49,275 bases of DNA. Source: Merdimonas faecigallinarum (GTDB lineage: Bacteria; Bacillota; Clostridia; Lachnospirales; Lachnospiraceae). Below are positions 39,925 to 49,139 of this stretch, one piece after another; the stretch's first letter is position 1; each line of letters begins with the position of its first letter. The stretch lies in the NCBI GenBank assembly GCA_019119285.1, contig DWXJ01000020.1, positions 1 to 49,275 of the forward strand. The letters are read 5' to 3'. The notes beneath the pieces are model-generated. The model made no database searches, was not told where the DNA came from, and saw nothing but the letters and a program-made list of their open reading frames with translations. The position numbers and the translations under genes were made by a program.

Positions 39925-40713
39925 ATGAGCGAGATAAGCGTGGCAATCGCCGACGACAACGAGCGAATACTGGATCTGCTTGGCGAAATCGTTGAAAATG
40001 ACAGAGAGCTTCATTTGGTCGGTAAAGCAAATAACGGTGAGGATGCATACCGCATCATCCGCGAAAAACAGCCGGATGTAGTGCTTTTAGATCTGATCAT
40101 GCCAAAAATGGACGGGCTTAGCGTCATGGAGACGGTGAACCGGGATAAAGATCTGAAAAAACAGCCTGGATTTATTGTGATCACAGCAGTGGGACAGGAG
40201 AGAATTACAGAAGATGCCTTCAAAAACGGAGCAAGTTACTATATCATGAAACCTTTTCAAAACGATATGATCGTAAGCAGGATCAAGATGGCGGGAAAAC
40301 CGGCGCATACAGGAAGCGCGGATTCAGGGGCTTCCTTTGCCGCGCAGGCGGCTGCCCCGGGGATCAGCCTGGAGACCAGGGTCACAGATATGATCCATGA
40401 GATCGGGATACCCGCCCATATTAAGGGATATCATTATCTGAGGGACGCGATCATGATGGCAGTAGAGGATATGGATGTGCTGAATGCGGTCACCAAGGTA
40501 TTGTATCCGACAGTGGCAAAGATGCATCAGACTACGGCAAGCCGGGTGGAACGGGCGATCCGGCACGCCATCGAAGTGGCCTGGAGCCGGGGAAAGCTGG
40601 ATACACTGGACCATTTGTTTGGGTATACGGTCAGTAACGGGAAAGGAAAACCGACGAATTCGGAATTTATTGCGCTGATCGCAGATACAATACGGTTAGA
40701 AACGAAAAACTAA
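39925..40713 (+). CDS. spo0A: Sporulation master regulator Spo0A
   Basis: Spo0A is the response regulator that, once phosphorylated, starts sporulation. The receiver domain (1-125) has the acidic pair D10/D11, the phospho-acceptor D56 in VVLLDLIMPKMDG, and the conserved K near 109 in YYIMKPFQ. After a variable linker (about 130-150), the Spo0A DNA-binding domain includes HEIGIPAHIKGYHYLRDAI and TTASRVERAIRHAIEVAWSRG. The length is 262 residues. AAGGAGAAGGAGG precedes the start. Confidence 0.97.
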   Translation: MSEISVAIADDNERILDLLGEIVENDRELHLVGKANNGEDAYRIIREKQPDVVLLDLIMPKMDGLSVMETVNRDKDLKKQPGFIVITAVGQERITEDAFKNGASYYIMKPFQNDMIVSRIKMAGKPAHTGSADSGASFAAQAAAPGISLETRVTDMIHEIGIPAHIKGYHYLRDAIMMAVEDMDVLNAVTKVLYPTVAKMHQTTASRVERAIRHAIEVAWSRGKLDTLDHLFGYTVSNGKGKPTNSEFIALIADTIRLETKN

Positions 40714-40739
40714 TGCTTTTCTTCTGAAAAAAAATAGGA

Positions 40740-40745
40740 TATAAT
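40740..40745 (+). promoter_or_regulatory. -10 box (TATAAT) of glgA
   Basis: A perfect TATAAT lies 32 bases before the glgA start. The -35 position reads TTTTCT, a poor match, so the promoter call is moderate. Confidence 0.45.
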
Positions 40746-40777
40746 AGATGTATATCGCGAGGTTGGGAGGAAAAGCC

Positions 40778-42214
40778 ATGAAAAAAATACTATTTGCAGC
40801 TTCTGAATCAGTACCTTTTATTAAGACAGGAGGGTTGGCAGACGTTGTCGGTTCCCTTCCGAAGTATTTTGATAAAGAAAAGTATGATGTTCGGGTCATG
40901 CTGCCCAAATATATGTGCATGAAGCAGGAATGGAAGGATAAACTGACATACCGCACGCATTTTTACATGGATCTGAACTGGAGAAAACAGTATGTAGGGA
41001 TCCTGGAACTGGAATATGATGGAATTCTGTTTTATTTCATCGACAATGAATATTATTTCAATGGTTTTGCGCCATATGGAGAGATGTATGCAGATATTGA
41101 AAAATTTGCGTTTTTCTCCAAGGCGGTTTTAAGCGCCCTGCCGCTGATCGATTTCCGGCCGGACATCATCCACTGTCACGACTGGCAGACCGGACTGATC
41201 CCGGTATTTCTTGACAACTTCCGCTATGGCAATGAATACTACAGGGGGATCAAGACCATTATGACGATCCATAACCTGAAGTTCCAGGGTACCTGGGATA
41301 CCAAGCGGGTGAGAGATATCACCGGACTTCCCCAGTATTATTTTGTTCCGGATAAACTGGAAGCATACAAGGACGCCAATTACCTGAAGGGCGGTATTGT
41401 TTATGCAGACCGCATCACGACAGTGAGCAATACTTACGCGGAAGAGATCAAGATGCCGTTCTACGGAGAGAAGCTGGACGGTCTTATGAACGCCCGCGCC
41501 AACTGTCTGTCCGGTATTGTCAACGGTATTGATTATGACGACTATAATCCGGAGACAGACAGATTTATTGAAAAGAACTATACAGTAGAGAATTTCCGCA
41601 AAGAGAAGATCAAGAATAAACTGGCTCTGCAGAAAGAACTGAATCTGGATCAGGATAATAAGGTTATGATGATCGGTATTGTATCCAGACTGACGGACCA
41701 GAAGGGATTTGACCTGGTGGCCTACGTAATGGACGAGCTGTGTCAGGATGCAGTGCAGATCGTGGCGCTGGGAACCGGAGAAGAACAGTATGAAAATATG
41801 TTCCGCCATTTTGCATGGAAATATCCCGGAAAGGTTTCCGCAAATATCTATTATTCCGAGGCGATGTCTCATAAGATCTATGCGGGCAGTGATGCGTTCC
41901 TGATGCCGTCGCTGTTTGAACCCTGCGGATTAAGCCAGCTTATGAGCCTGCGGTATGGTACCGTTCCGATCGTAAGAGAGACCGGCGGACTGAAAGATAC
42001 GGTAGAGCCTTATAATGAATATGAAAAGACAGGCACAGGATTCAGCTTCATGAATTACAATGCCCATGAGATGCTTGGAACGGTACGCTATGCGGAACGC
42101 ATTTTCTATGACAAGAAGAGAGACTGGAACAAGATCGTAGAAAGAGGCATGAAAAAGGATTTCTCGTGGAAGAATTCCGCGAAACAGTACGAAGAACTGT
42201 ATGATAATATGTAG
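40778..42214 (+). CDS. glgA: Glycogen (starch) synthase, ADP-glucose type
   Basis: GlgA transfers glucose from ADP-glucose to the growing alpha-1,4-glucan. It is a GT5-family enzyme of 478 residues. The ADP-glucose-binding motif KTGGLADVVGSLP is at 16-28, then HCHDWQTGLIP, TIHNLKFQG, GIVNGIDYDDYNP and SRLTDQKGFDL. The catalytic C-terminal block is MPSLFEPCGLSQLMSLRYGTVPIVRETGGLKDTV. ATG 40778 follows GGGAGG; the upstream frame is untranslated leader. The other glg genes are not in the window, so glgA is separated from its usual partners. Confidence 0.96.
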   Translation: MKKILFAASESVPFIKTGGLADVVGSLPKYFDKEKYDVRVMLPKYMCMKQEWKDKLTYRTHFYMDLNWRKQYVGILELEYDGILFYFIDNEYYFNGFAPYGEMYADIEKFAFFSKAVLSALPLIDFRPDIIHCHDWQTGLIPVFLDNFRYGNEYYRGIKTIMTIHNLKFQGTWDTKRVRDITGLPQYYFVPDKLEAYKDANYLKGGIVYADRITTVSNTYAEEIKMPFYGEKLDGLMNARANCLSGIVNGIDYDDYNPETDRFIEKNYTVENFRKEKIKNKLALQKELNLDQDNKVMMIGIVSRLTDQKGFDLVAYVMDELCQDAVQIVALGTGEEQYENMFRHFAWKYPGKVSANIYYSEAMSHKIYAGSDAFLMPSLFEPCGLSQLMSLRYGTVPIVRETGGLKDTVEPYNEYEKTGTGFSFMNYNAHEMLGTVRYAERIFYDKKRDWNKIVERGMKKDFSWKNSAKQYEELYDNM

Positions 42215-42238
42215 ACCCTGATTCAGAGGAGTACTAGG

Positions 42239-43108
42239 ATGAGAATAAGTGAGATATTAAAGAGCAGGGAGCCGCATATCTCTTTTGAGATATTCCCGCC
42301 GAAAACAGACGCAGGATTTGAGAGCGTGATCCATGCCGCAGACCAGATCGCGGAGCTTCGCCCGTCCTATATCAGTGTGACATACGGAGCCGGAGGAGGC
42401 ACCAGCAAGAATACGGTGAAGATCGCCTCCCATATCAAGCATGATAAGAATGTGACCAGCCTGGCCCATCTGACCTGTGTGTCTTCCACCAAAGACATGG
42501 TACATAAGGTGATCGATGAGCTGAAAGAACAGGGCATTGAAAATGTGCTTGCGCTCCGGGGCGATATTCCGCAGGATTCAGAGTTTCCGCTGCCGAATCA
42601 TTACCGGTATGCCAGTGAACTGATCGAGGATATCAGGAGCAGAGGAGATTTCTGTATCGGCGCGGCCTGCTATCCGGAAGGCCATGTGGAAACCGAGCAT
42701 AAAGCGGATGATATTCTGAATCTGAAGCATAAAGTAGATTGCGGTGTGGATTTTCTGACAACACAGATGTTTTTTGATAACAGCATTCTTTACAATTTTC
42801 TGTATCGGATCCGGGAGAAGGGGATCACGGTTCCGGTAGTGCCGGGGATCATGCCGGTAACCAGTGCAAAGCAGATCAAACGGATCGGATTTTTGTCAGG
42901 AACGATGCTTCCGCAGCGTTTCCTTGCAGTGGTAGACCGGTTCGGGGATGACCCGGAAGCCATGAAGCAGGCAGGCATTGCTTATGCTACGGACCAGATC
43001 ATTGATCTTTTTGCCAATGGAGTGAACCATGTCCATGTTTATTCTATGAATAAGCCGGAAGTGGCTGAAGCTATCATGAAAAATCTTTCACAGATCGTGA
43101 AAGCATAA
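42239..43108 (+). CDS. metF: 5,10-methylenetetrahydrofolate reductase
   Basis: MetF reduces methylene-THF to methyl-THF, the methyl donor for methionine synthase. This 289-residue FAD-binding TIM barrel has SFEIFPPKTDAGFE near the N-terminus, then SVTYGAGGGTSKNT, ALRGDIPQD, GAACYPEGHVE, DFLTTQMFFDN and PVVPGIMPVTS. AGAGGAG precedes the ATG. It opens the metF-activation protein-metH group, which makes one pathway from methylene-THF to methionine. Confidence 0.95.
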   Translation: MRISEILKSREPHISFEIFPPKTDAGFESVIHAADQIAELRPSYISVTYGAGGGTSKNTVKIASHIKHDKNVTSLAHLTCVSSTKDMVHKVIDELKEQGIENVLALRGDIPQDSEFPLPNHYRYASELIEDIRSRGDFCIGAACYPEGHVETEHKADDILNLKHKVDCGVDFLTTQMFFDNSILYNFLYRIREKGITVPVVPGIMPVTSAKQIKRIGFLSGTMLPQRFLAVVDRFGDDPEAMKQAGIAYATDQIIDLFANGVNHVHVYSMNKPEVAEAIMKNLSQIVKA

Positions 43109-43118
43109 GGATACTCGT

Positions 43119-43766
43119 ATGGATAAAAGAACAGGAGAGGCTGTTCGTTATTTGGGGTATGGAAACCATGCGGTAGATGAGGATACGCTTGGCCTGATCG
43201 AAGCTTCCTTTTCGGAACTTTCGGAGACGGCAAAGAAACGAATCGTCTATCGCATTTTTGAATTACAGACTCCGGATGACGAACAGGTCATCATTGGCAA
43301 TTATCTGGTGAAAAGCAGGAATCTGGCCAGGAATCTGCAGGGATGTGAAAAAGTGGTCCTTTTAGGGGCTACGCTCGGTGCGGGCGTAGATCTTCTGCTT
43401 CGCCGCTACGCACTGACAGAAGTTGCAAGAGCGGCCGTTATGCAGGCGTGTGCAGCTGCCGATCTGGAGGAATATCTGGATGAATGGCAGGAAGGATTTA
43501 AAAAGAAGATGGCAAAAGAGGGATGGTATCTGCGGCCCAGATTCAGTCCCGGATACGGTGATTTTTCCATTCTCTGCCAGGAGCAGATCCTTCGGATGCT
43601 GGACGCGGCAAAACGAATCGGACTTACTATGACGGACAGCTATATGCTGACGCCGACCAAATCAGTAACTGCGCTGATCGGTCTTGGCAGGGAGAATACC
43701 CTGTGCGGCAAAGGCGGCTGTGAAGAATGTGAAAAGACAGACTGTGTTTATCGGAGGAGCACATAG
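43119..43766 (+). CDS. MetH reactivation-domain protein (stand-alone)
   Basis: A 215-residue protein that matches the S-adenosylmethionine-binding activation domain normally fused to the C-terminus of MetH. The signature RPRFSPGYGDFSI lies near residues 142-154, followed by IGLTMTDSYMLTPTKSVTALIGL. In E. coli this domain re-methylates cobalamin that has been oxidised to Co(II). The C-terminus carries an extra cysteine cluster, CGKGGCEECEKTDC. The stop codon directly abuts the metH ATG, so it surely serves that enzyme. Confidence 0.88.
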   Translation: MDKRTGEAVRYLGYGNHAVDEDTLGLIEASFSELSETAKKRIVYRIFELQTPDDEQVIIGNYLVKSRNLARNLQGCEKVVLLGATLGAGVDLLLRRYALTEVARAAVMQACAAADLEEYLDEWQEGFKKKMAKEGWYLRPRFSPGYGDFSILCQEQILRMLDAAKRIGLTMTDSYMLTPTKSVTALIGLGRENTLCGKGGCEECEKTDCVYRRST

Positions 43767-46166
43767 ATGCTGAAAGAACGATTAGGAAAAGAAGTATTAT
43801 ATTTTGACGGTGGGATGGGTACCCTTCTTCAGGAAAAAGGACTGCAGGCCGGAGAGCTTCCGGAGATCTGGAACCTTACGCATATGGAAGAAGTGATCGA
43901 GATCCACCGGGATTATTTTGAAGCCGGAAGTGATATCGTACTGACGAACACTTTCGGCGCAAATGCGTTGAAATTCCAGGATTCAGAATACGAACTGGAG
44001 GATATTGTAACAGCAGCCGTGATTCATGTAAAAGAAGCGGCTTATCTTGGAGTCCATGATGACAGGGAGGTCTATACCGCTCTGGATATCGGCCCGACAG
44101 GAAAGCTGTTAAAGCCGATGGGGGATCTGGATTTTGAAGATGCGTACCAGGCCTTTGCCCAGGTGATGCGCTGGGGCGAGGCGGCAGGAGCGGATCTGAT
44201 CCATATTGAGACCATGAGCGATACCTATGAGATGAAAGCCGCAGTGCTGGCTGCAAAGGAGCAGACGTCTCTACCGGTATTTGCCACGATGATCTTTGAT
44301 GAGAAAGGAAGACTTCTGACCGGCGCGGATGTGCGTTCCGCCATGGCTATGCTGGAAGGACTTGGCGTGGATGCGCTTGGCATCAACTGCGGTCTGGGAC
44401 CGGAGCAGATGCTGCCCATTTTTCAGGAAATTGTCAGCCATACCTCCCTTCCGGTGATCGTAAAGCCCAATGCCGGACTTCCCAAGCAGAAGGATGGAGC
44501 GGTTTACTATGATGTGACGCCAAAAGAGTTTGTCCGTGTGATGGAAAAGATCGTGGACGGCGGAGCTGCTGTGATCGGCGGATGCTGCGGGACCACGCCG
44601 GGACATATCCGGAACATGACGGAGAGTTTCGGACGGCGGGCGGTAAAAAAGGTGGATCATAAAGAAGAGACGGTCGTATCGTCCTATGGGGGCGCAGTCG
44701 TTCTTAACGACTGTCCGGTGGTCATCGGAGAGAGGATCAATCCGACGGGAAAGAAGCGGTTGAAACAGGCGCTGAAGGAGCAGGACTTTGACTATATCTT
44801 AAAAGAAGGAATCCGCCAGCAGGAACTGGGCGCTCAGATCCTGGATGTCAATGTGGGACTGCCGGATATCGATGAAACGGCGATGATGCGGGAGGCTGTA
44901 TCGAGACTGCAGAGTATTACCAGCCTTCCTTTGCAGATCGACACGGTGGACCCGGAGGCACTGGAATCTGCCATGCGGATCTACAACGGGAAGCCAATGG
45001 TAAATTCTGTAAGCGGCAAGCAGGAATCTATGGATCAGGTATTTCCTCTGGTGAAAAAATACGGGGGAGTTGTGGTCGGTCTTACTCTGGATGAGTCCGG
45101 GATTCCGGATACAGCAGAGGGACGGATCCGGATCGCCGGGAAAATTATAAAGGAGGCAGAAAAATACGGGATCAGAAAGAAGGATCTGGTGATCGATGTA
45201 CTGACCATGACAGTAAGTTCTGATCCGGGCAGTGCCCGTGTTACACTGGATGCTCTGCGTGGCGTCAAAGAAAAATTTGGAGTCGCGACCGTGCTGGGTG
45301 TATCGAACATTTCCTTTGGACTGCCGAACCGGGCGGCGCTCAATGCGAATTTTTATACCATGGCTCTGGAGGCAGGGCTTGACGCAGGGATCATCAATCC
45401 GGCATCGGAAGATATGATGTGTTCTTACCGTTCTTTCCTTGCCCTGACCGGACAGGATCCTAATTTTGAAGGATATATCGGCCAGTATGGCGGAACGGAA
45501 GCCTCGGAGACAGGGAAGAAACATCCGGAAACTTCCGGGGAAATGCCGCTTGAGGCAGCCATTGAAAAAGGGATGAAAACGGAAGCAGCCTGGGCGGCCG
45601 AACAGCTTTTGAAAGAGCAGGATTCCCTTTCCATTATTAACAGGTATCTGATCCCGGCTCTTGACAGAGTGGGAAAAGGATTTGAAAAAGGGACGGTATT
45701 TCTTCCCCAGCTTCTGATGAGTGCCGATGCGGCAAAGCAGGCATTTTCCGTATTAAAAGAAGCCATGCCCGCGCAGAAAGAGGGAGAAAAAGACCGGCCC
45801 AAGATCATTCTTGCCACTGTGAAAGGCGACATTCACGATATCGGGAAGAATATCGTAAAAGTGCTGCTGGAAAATTACAGTTTTGACGTACTGGATCTGG
45901 GGAAAGATGTTCCCCCGGAGGACATTTTGAAAAAAGCAGTGGATGAGGATGTAAAGCTAGTAGGCTTAAGCGCTCTGATGACCACCACCGTAGCCAGCAT
46001 GGAAGAGACGATCCGCCTGCTGCGCCGGGAAAAGCCGGACTGCAGGGTGATGGTAGGCGGCGCGGTTTTGAATCAGGAATATGCGGATATGATCGGAGCG
46101 GATTTCTATGGGAAAGACGCTATGCAGTCCGTGTATTACGCGCAGGAAATTTTTCATCAGATATAA
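43767..46166 (+). CDS. metH: Cobalamin-dependent methionine synthase, without activation domain
   Basis: MetH transfers a methyl group from methyl-THF through cobalamin to homocysteine. The domains in order are: homocysteine-binding barrel (1-300, zinc ligands in NCGLGP near 209 and GGCCGTT near 271-277); pterin-binding barrel (about 310-570, VIGERINPTGKKRLKQAL); cap helices (about 590-675); and the B12 domain (about 677-799), with the cobalt-ligand motif DIHDIGKN near 688. E. coli MetH is about 1,227 residues; the missing part is encoded by the preceding gene. Confidence 0.95.
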   Translation: MLKERLGKEVLYFDGGMGTLLQEKGLQAGELPEIWNLTHMEEVIEIHRDYFEAGSDIVLTNTFGANALKFQDSEYELEDIVTAAVIHVKEAAYLGVHDDREVYTALDIGPTGKLLKPMGDLDFEDAYQAFAQVMRWGEAAGADLIHIETMSDTYEMKAAVLAAKEQTSLPVFATMIFDEKGRLLTGADVRSAMAMLEGLGVDALGINCGLGPEQMLPIFQEIVSHTSLPVIVKPNAGLPKQKDGAVYYDVTPKEFVRVMEKIVDGGAAVIGGCCGTTPGHIRNMTESFGRRAVKKVDHKEETVVSSYGGAVVLNDCPVVIGERINPTGKKRLKQALKEQDFDYILKEGIRQQELGAQILDVNVGLPDIDETAMMREAVSRLQSITSLPLQIDTVDPEALESAMRIYNGKPMVNSVSGKQESMDQVFPLVKKYGGVVVGLTLDESGIPDTAEGRIRIAGKIIKEAEKYGIRKKDLVIDVLTMTVSSDPGSARVTLDALRGVKEKFGVATVLGVSNISFGLPNRAALNANFYTMALEAGLDAGIINPASEDMMCSYRSFLALTGQDPNFEGYIGQYGGTEASETGKKHPETSGEMPLEAAIEKGMKTEAAWAAEQLLKEQDSLSIINRYLIPALDRVGKGFEKGTVFLPQLLMSADAAKQAFSVLKEAMPAQKEGEKDRPKIILATVKGDIHDIGKNIVKVLLENYSFDVLDLGKDVPPEDILKKAVDEDVKLVGLSALMTTTVASMEETIRLLRREKPDCRVMVGGAVLNQEYADMIGADFYGKDAMQSVYYAQEIFHQI

Positions 46167-46189
46167 CTTACAACAAGGAGGAGACAGAC

Positions 46190-47197
46190 ATGGGATTAGT
46201 ATTACCAAATGCATATGATCCGCGTATGGATGTGCGGACCACACAGGAAGCGATCAAGTATATCCGGGACACCTTTCAGAAGGAACTGGGAAAAGAAATG
46301 AACCTGGAGAGGATCTCCGCGCCTCTGTTCGTGGCAAAAAGCAGCGGCCTGAATGACGATCTGAACGGCGTGGAGCGGCCGGTGCAGTTTGATATGGCGG
46401 CCATCGAAGGAGAAACCATGGAAGTGGTGCATTCTCTGGCAAAATGGAAAAGAATGGCTCTCCATGAATATGGATTTCAGCCTGGAGAAGGTCTGTATAC
46501 CAATATGAACGCGATCCGGAGAGATGAAGAACTTGACAACCTTCATTCCTGCTATGTGGACCAGTGGGACTGGGAAAAGGTGATCACAAAAGAAGAGCGC
46601 ACAGAGAAAAAACTGAAAGAAACGGTGAAAACGCTGTTCAAGATCATCAAACATATGGAGCATGAGGTATGGTATAAGTATCCACAGGCTGTGAAACGGC
46701 TTCCGGAAAATGTGGTCTTTATCACCACACAGGAACTGGAAGACCGGTATCCCAACCATACGCCTAAAGAAAGAGAAAATCTGATCACCAAAGAATACGG
46801 CTGTGTATTTCTGATGAAGATCGGCGACAAGTTAAAGAGCGGAAAGCCTCACGACGGGCGGGCGCCGGACTATGATGACTGGGAGTTGAACGGAGACATC
46901 CTGTTCTGGTATGATACGCTTGGATGTGCGCTGGAGATCTCCAGTATGGGAATCCGTGTAGACGAAAAATCCCTGGAAGAACAGTTGAAAAAAGCAGGCT
47001 GCGAGGAACGTAAAAACCTGCCTTATCATAAGATGCTGTTAAAAGGGGAACTCCCATATACCATTGGCGGCGGCATCGGCCAGTCCAGACTGTGCATGCT
47101 GCTTCTGGACAGAGCCCATATCGGCGAGGTACAGGCAAGCATCTGGCCGGAAGAGATGCGGGAAACCTGCAAAAAACATCATATCATTTTGCTGTAA
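46190..47197 (+). CDS. asnA: Aspartate-ammonia ligase
   Basis: AsnA makes asparagine from aspartate, ammonia and ATP. It is related to class II tRNA synthetases. The 335-residue sequence shows the expected FQKELGKEMNLERISAPLFV, GLNDDLNGVERPVQFD, EGLYTNMNAIRRDEELDNLHSCYVDQWDWEKV and the C-terminal LPYTIGGGIGQSRLCMLLLDRAHIGEVQASIWP. AAGGAGGAG precedes the ATG, 23 bases after metH. It may be co-transcribed with metH. Confidence 0.96.
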   Translation: MGLVLPNAYDPRMDVRTTQEAIKYIRDTFQKELGKEMNLERISAPLFVAKSSGLNDDLNGVERPVQFDMAAIEGETMEVVHSLAKWKRMALHEYGFQPGEGLYTNMNAIRRDEELDNLHSCYVDQWDWEKVITKEERTEKKLKETVKTLFKIIKHMEHEVWYKYPQAVKRLPENVVFITTQELEDRYPNHTPKERENLITKEYGCVFLMKIGDKLKSGKPHDGRAPDYDDWELNGDILFWYDTLGCALEISSMGIRVDEKSLEEQLKKAGCEERKNLPYHKMLLKGELPYTIGGGIGQSRLCMLLLDRAHIGEVQASIWPEEMRETCKKHHIILL

Positions 47198-47221
47198 AAC
47201 AGAGGAAAATACATAGAGACA

Positions 47222-47250
47222 GGACAGCCTGTCCATAGTATGAGTATAAA
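47222..47250 (+). promoter_or_regulatory. Possible promoter with palindrome before the hydrogenase
   Basis: GGACAG-C-CTGTCC (47222-47234) is a perfect 6+6 palindrome. TATAAA at 47245-47250 could be a -10; the matching -35 (AGGACA, 18-base spacer) lies on the palindrome. The site is compatible with a repressor-controlled promoter but is weakly supported. Confidence 0.3.
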
Positions 47251-47273
47251 AATAAGATAAAGGAGAGCATACG

Positions 47274-48794
47274 ATGGTAAGAGGTTTGGATACCACAGTA
47301 AGAAAATTAAGAAGGAAGGTCTTTGAAGAGGTCGCAAGACTTGGTTTCCGCGCCAATGAGGAAAACTTTGCAGAGACACTCAATGACGAAGTAGAGGCGA
47401 TCCCCTACCGGATGGTCAATGATGAAAAACGGTATCGGGAAAGCGTATACCGGGCGCGGGCGGTCTTAAGCGAAAGGCTGAGACTTGCCATGGGACTTTC
47501 TCTGCGGCCGGAGGATAAGCCGGTCCATCTGACAGCTGGAATGGAAGCAAGCAATATTTCCGATAAATATTACGAGCCGCCGCTGATGCAGGTGATCCCG
47601 TCAGCCTGTGAGGCCTGCGAGGAAAGGGGCTACGAAGTCAGCAATATGTGTAAAGGATGTCTGGCTCATCCCTGTATGGAAGTCTGCCCAAAAGGAGCGA
47701 TTTCCATGGTAAAGGGGAAATCCTATATTGATCAGTCCAAATGTATCAAGTGCGGAAAGTGTAAATCTGTCTGCCCTTATGACGCCATTGCAAAGAAGGA
47801 GCGCCCCTGCGCCCAGGCCTGCGGAGTCGGCGCCATCACTTCCGATAAGATGGGACGGGCTTATGTGGATCCGGACAAATGTGTGTCTTGTGGAATGTGT
47901 ATGGTAAACTGCCCCTTTGGCGCTATTTCTGATAAGTCTCAGATCTTCCAGCTTGCAAGAGCCTTGAGCGAAGGAGAGGAAATTGTTGCGGAGATCGCTC
48001 CTGCATTTTACGGACAGTTTGGAGATAATATCACCCCCAGGAACCTGAAAGCCGCTCTGGAGGAAATGGGCTTTTCCGCGTTCTATGAAGTAGCCCTTGG
48101 TGCAGATATCGGTGCGATCGCGGAAGCACACCACTATGTGGAAAAGGTAACCACAGGGGAACTTCCCTTCCTTCTGACTTCCTGCTGCCCCTCCTGGGCG
48201 ATGCTGGCAAAGAAATACTTCCCGGATCTGGTGGATGAGGTGTCTCAGGAACTGACGCCTATGGTGGCGACAGCCCGCACCATCAAGCAGCAGCATCCCA
48301 ATGCCAAGGTGGTATTCATCGGGCCCTGCGCCGCAAAGAAACTGGAAGCCATGAGAAGAACCGTCCGCAGCGACGTGGACTTTGTCATTACTTTTGAAGA
48401 ACTGCAGGCGATGTTTGACGCCAAAGAGATCGACCTGACCAAGTACGAGGCAGAATCCTCCTTCCATGACGCGACCGGAGCCGGAAGAGGCTATGCGGTG
48501 GCCGGCGGCGTGGCCGAAGCCATCGACAAATGTATCCGAGAGTATTATCCGGATGTGGAAGTGAACATTGAGCATGCAGAAGGTCTGGCAGAGTGTAAGA
48601 AAGTACTGGCTCTTGCCAAAGCAGGCAAAATGAACGGATGCCTTATTGAAGGCATGGGCTGCCCCGGCGGCTGTGTGGCCGGCGCGGGAACCAATATTCC
48701 GGTTGCCAAGGCACAGAAGAAGATCAAGGACTTTGTGAAAGCGTCCTCCAGACAGATCCCGCCCAAAGAGCTGGAAGAGATCGAGCTGGATTAA
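47274..48794 (+). CDS. [FeFe] hydrogenase, ferredoxin-domain type
   Basis: A 506-residue iron hydrogenase for H2 metabolism with ferredoxin-type electron carriers. After an N-terminal part not recognised, cysteine-rich ferredoxin-type 4Fe-4S motifs span about 126-220 (CKGCLAHPCMEVCP, CIKCGKCKSVCP, CVSCGMCMVNCP, with further cysteines). The H-cluster motifs are TSCCPSW near 302, GPCAAKK near 353 and EGMGCPGGCVAG near 459. L2 and L3 differ from the classic MPCxxKxxE and GGG forms, which suggests a group B-like enzyme. No electron-bifurcation partner genes lie nearby. AAGGAGAG precedes the ATG. Confidence 0.9.
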   Translation: MVRGLDTTVRKLRRKVFEEVARLGFRANEENFAETLNDEVEAIPYRMVNDEKRYRESVYRARAVLSERLRLAMGLSLRPEDKPVHLTAGMEASNISDKYYEPPLMQVIPSACEACEERGYEVSNMCKGCLAHPCMEVCPKGAISMVKGKSYIDQSKCIKCGKCKSVCPYDAIAKKERPCAQACGVGAITSDKMGRAYVDPDKCVSCGMCMVNCPFGAISDKSQIFQLARALSEGEEIVAEIAPAFYGQFGDNITPRNLKAALEEMGFSAFYEVALGADIGAIAEAHHYVEKVTTGELPFLLTSCCPSWAMLAKKYFPDLVDEVSQELTPMVATARTIKQQHPNAKVVFIGPCAAKKLEAMRRTVRSDVDFVITFEELQAMFDAKEIDLTKYEAESSFHDATGAGRGYAVAGGVAEAIDKCIREYYPDVEVNIEHAEGLAECKKVLALAKAGKMNGCLIEGMGCPGGCVAGAGTNIPVAKAQKKIKDFVKASSRQIPPKELEEIELD

Positions 48795-48821
48795 GAAGTT
48801 CGTTTATTTGATGAAAAGTGG

Positions 48822-48858
48822 CCATGGCTGTAGCAGATAGCTGCAGTCATGGTTTTTA
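48822..48858 (+). terminator. Hydrogenase terminator
   Basis: CCATGGCTGTAGC (48822-48834) pairs with GCTGCAGTCATGG (48840-48852), including two G-U pairs, around AGATA and is followed by TTTTT. Confidence 0.9.
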
Positions 48859-49076
48859 TCTTTTGACAACTATTGTGAAAAATAGTTCCTGGAAAATCCT
48901 CTTAAAAAGAGTTGACATGGAATAAAATCGGTGATAGTTTTATCACAATAAAAGCATTTTCATTTCTAATGGTTCACCTCTTGGCGGTGTCTGCCGCATC
49001 GAACATTCTGACTTTATTCGTCAAAAGAAATCTCAATGCTTTGTATCCTAATCAAACAATGCAGAGAGGTTTCCAG
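48859..49076 (+). other. Intergenic stretch before the nuclease-like gene
   Basis: Together with the terminator this makes a gap of about 280 bases without a supported gene. A weak 75-residue frame (48912-49139) begins on the -35 box and shows no recognised family. I see a candidate promoter/operator (48912-48946), a small CACC/GGTG pairing near 48976-48990, and otherwise nothing. Confidence 0.4.
48912..48946 (+). promoter_or_regulatory. -35 box and inverted-repeat operator upstream of the nuclease-like gene
   Basis: TTGACA (48912-48917) is a perfect -35. The -10 region, 17 bases on, reads TAGTTT and lies inside GTGATA-GTTT-TATCAC (48931-48946), a perfect 6+6 inverted repeat. A repressor bound there would cover the -10. 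The poor -10 leaves the promoter uncertain. Confidence 0.4.
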
Positions 49077-49139
49077 ATGGCGGATGCCTCCTGCGAATCA
49101 TTCATTTTAAAGGAAGAAACAGGATGGAAAAAAGACTGA
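49077..49139 (+). CDS. Possible 20-residue leader peptide
   Basis: ATG 49077 with AGAGAGG (49063-49069) seven bases ahead opens a short frame, MADASCESFILKEETGWKKD, that ends 16 bases inside the following gene. It is not known to me. The good ribosome site and the overlap suggest translational coupling to the nuclease-like gene, but it may be chance. Confidence 0.3.
   Translation: MADASCESFILKEETGWKKD

Noticed and set aside
42215..42238. SAM riboswitch before metF
   Set aside because: The gap after glgA is only 24 bases, too short for any known SAM aptamer, and none is seen elsewhere near the met genes.
43119..46166. metH as a frameshifted or broken full-length gene
   Set aside because: The activation part lies upstream, not downstream, of the catalytic part, with its own start and ribosome site, so this is a true split arrangement.
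48912..49139. 75-residue frame before the nuclease-like gene
   Set aside because: It begins on the -35 TTGACA, has no ribosome site at its start and resembles no family. Only its last 20 codons, from ATG 49077, are kept as a possible leader peptide.
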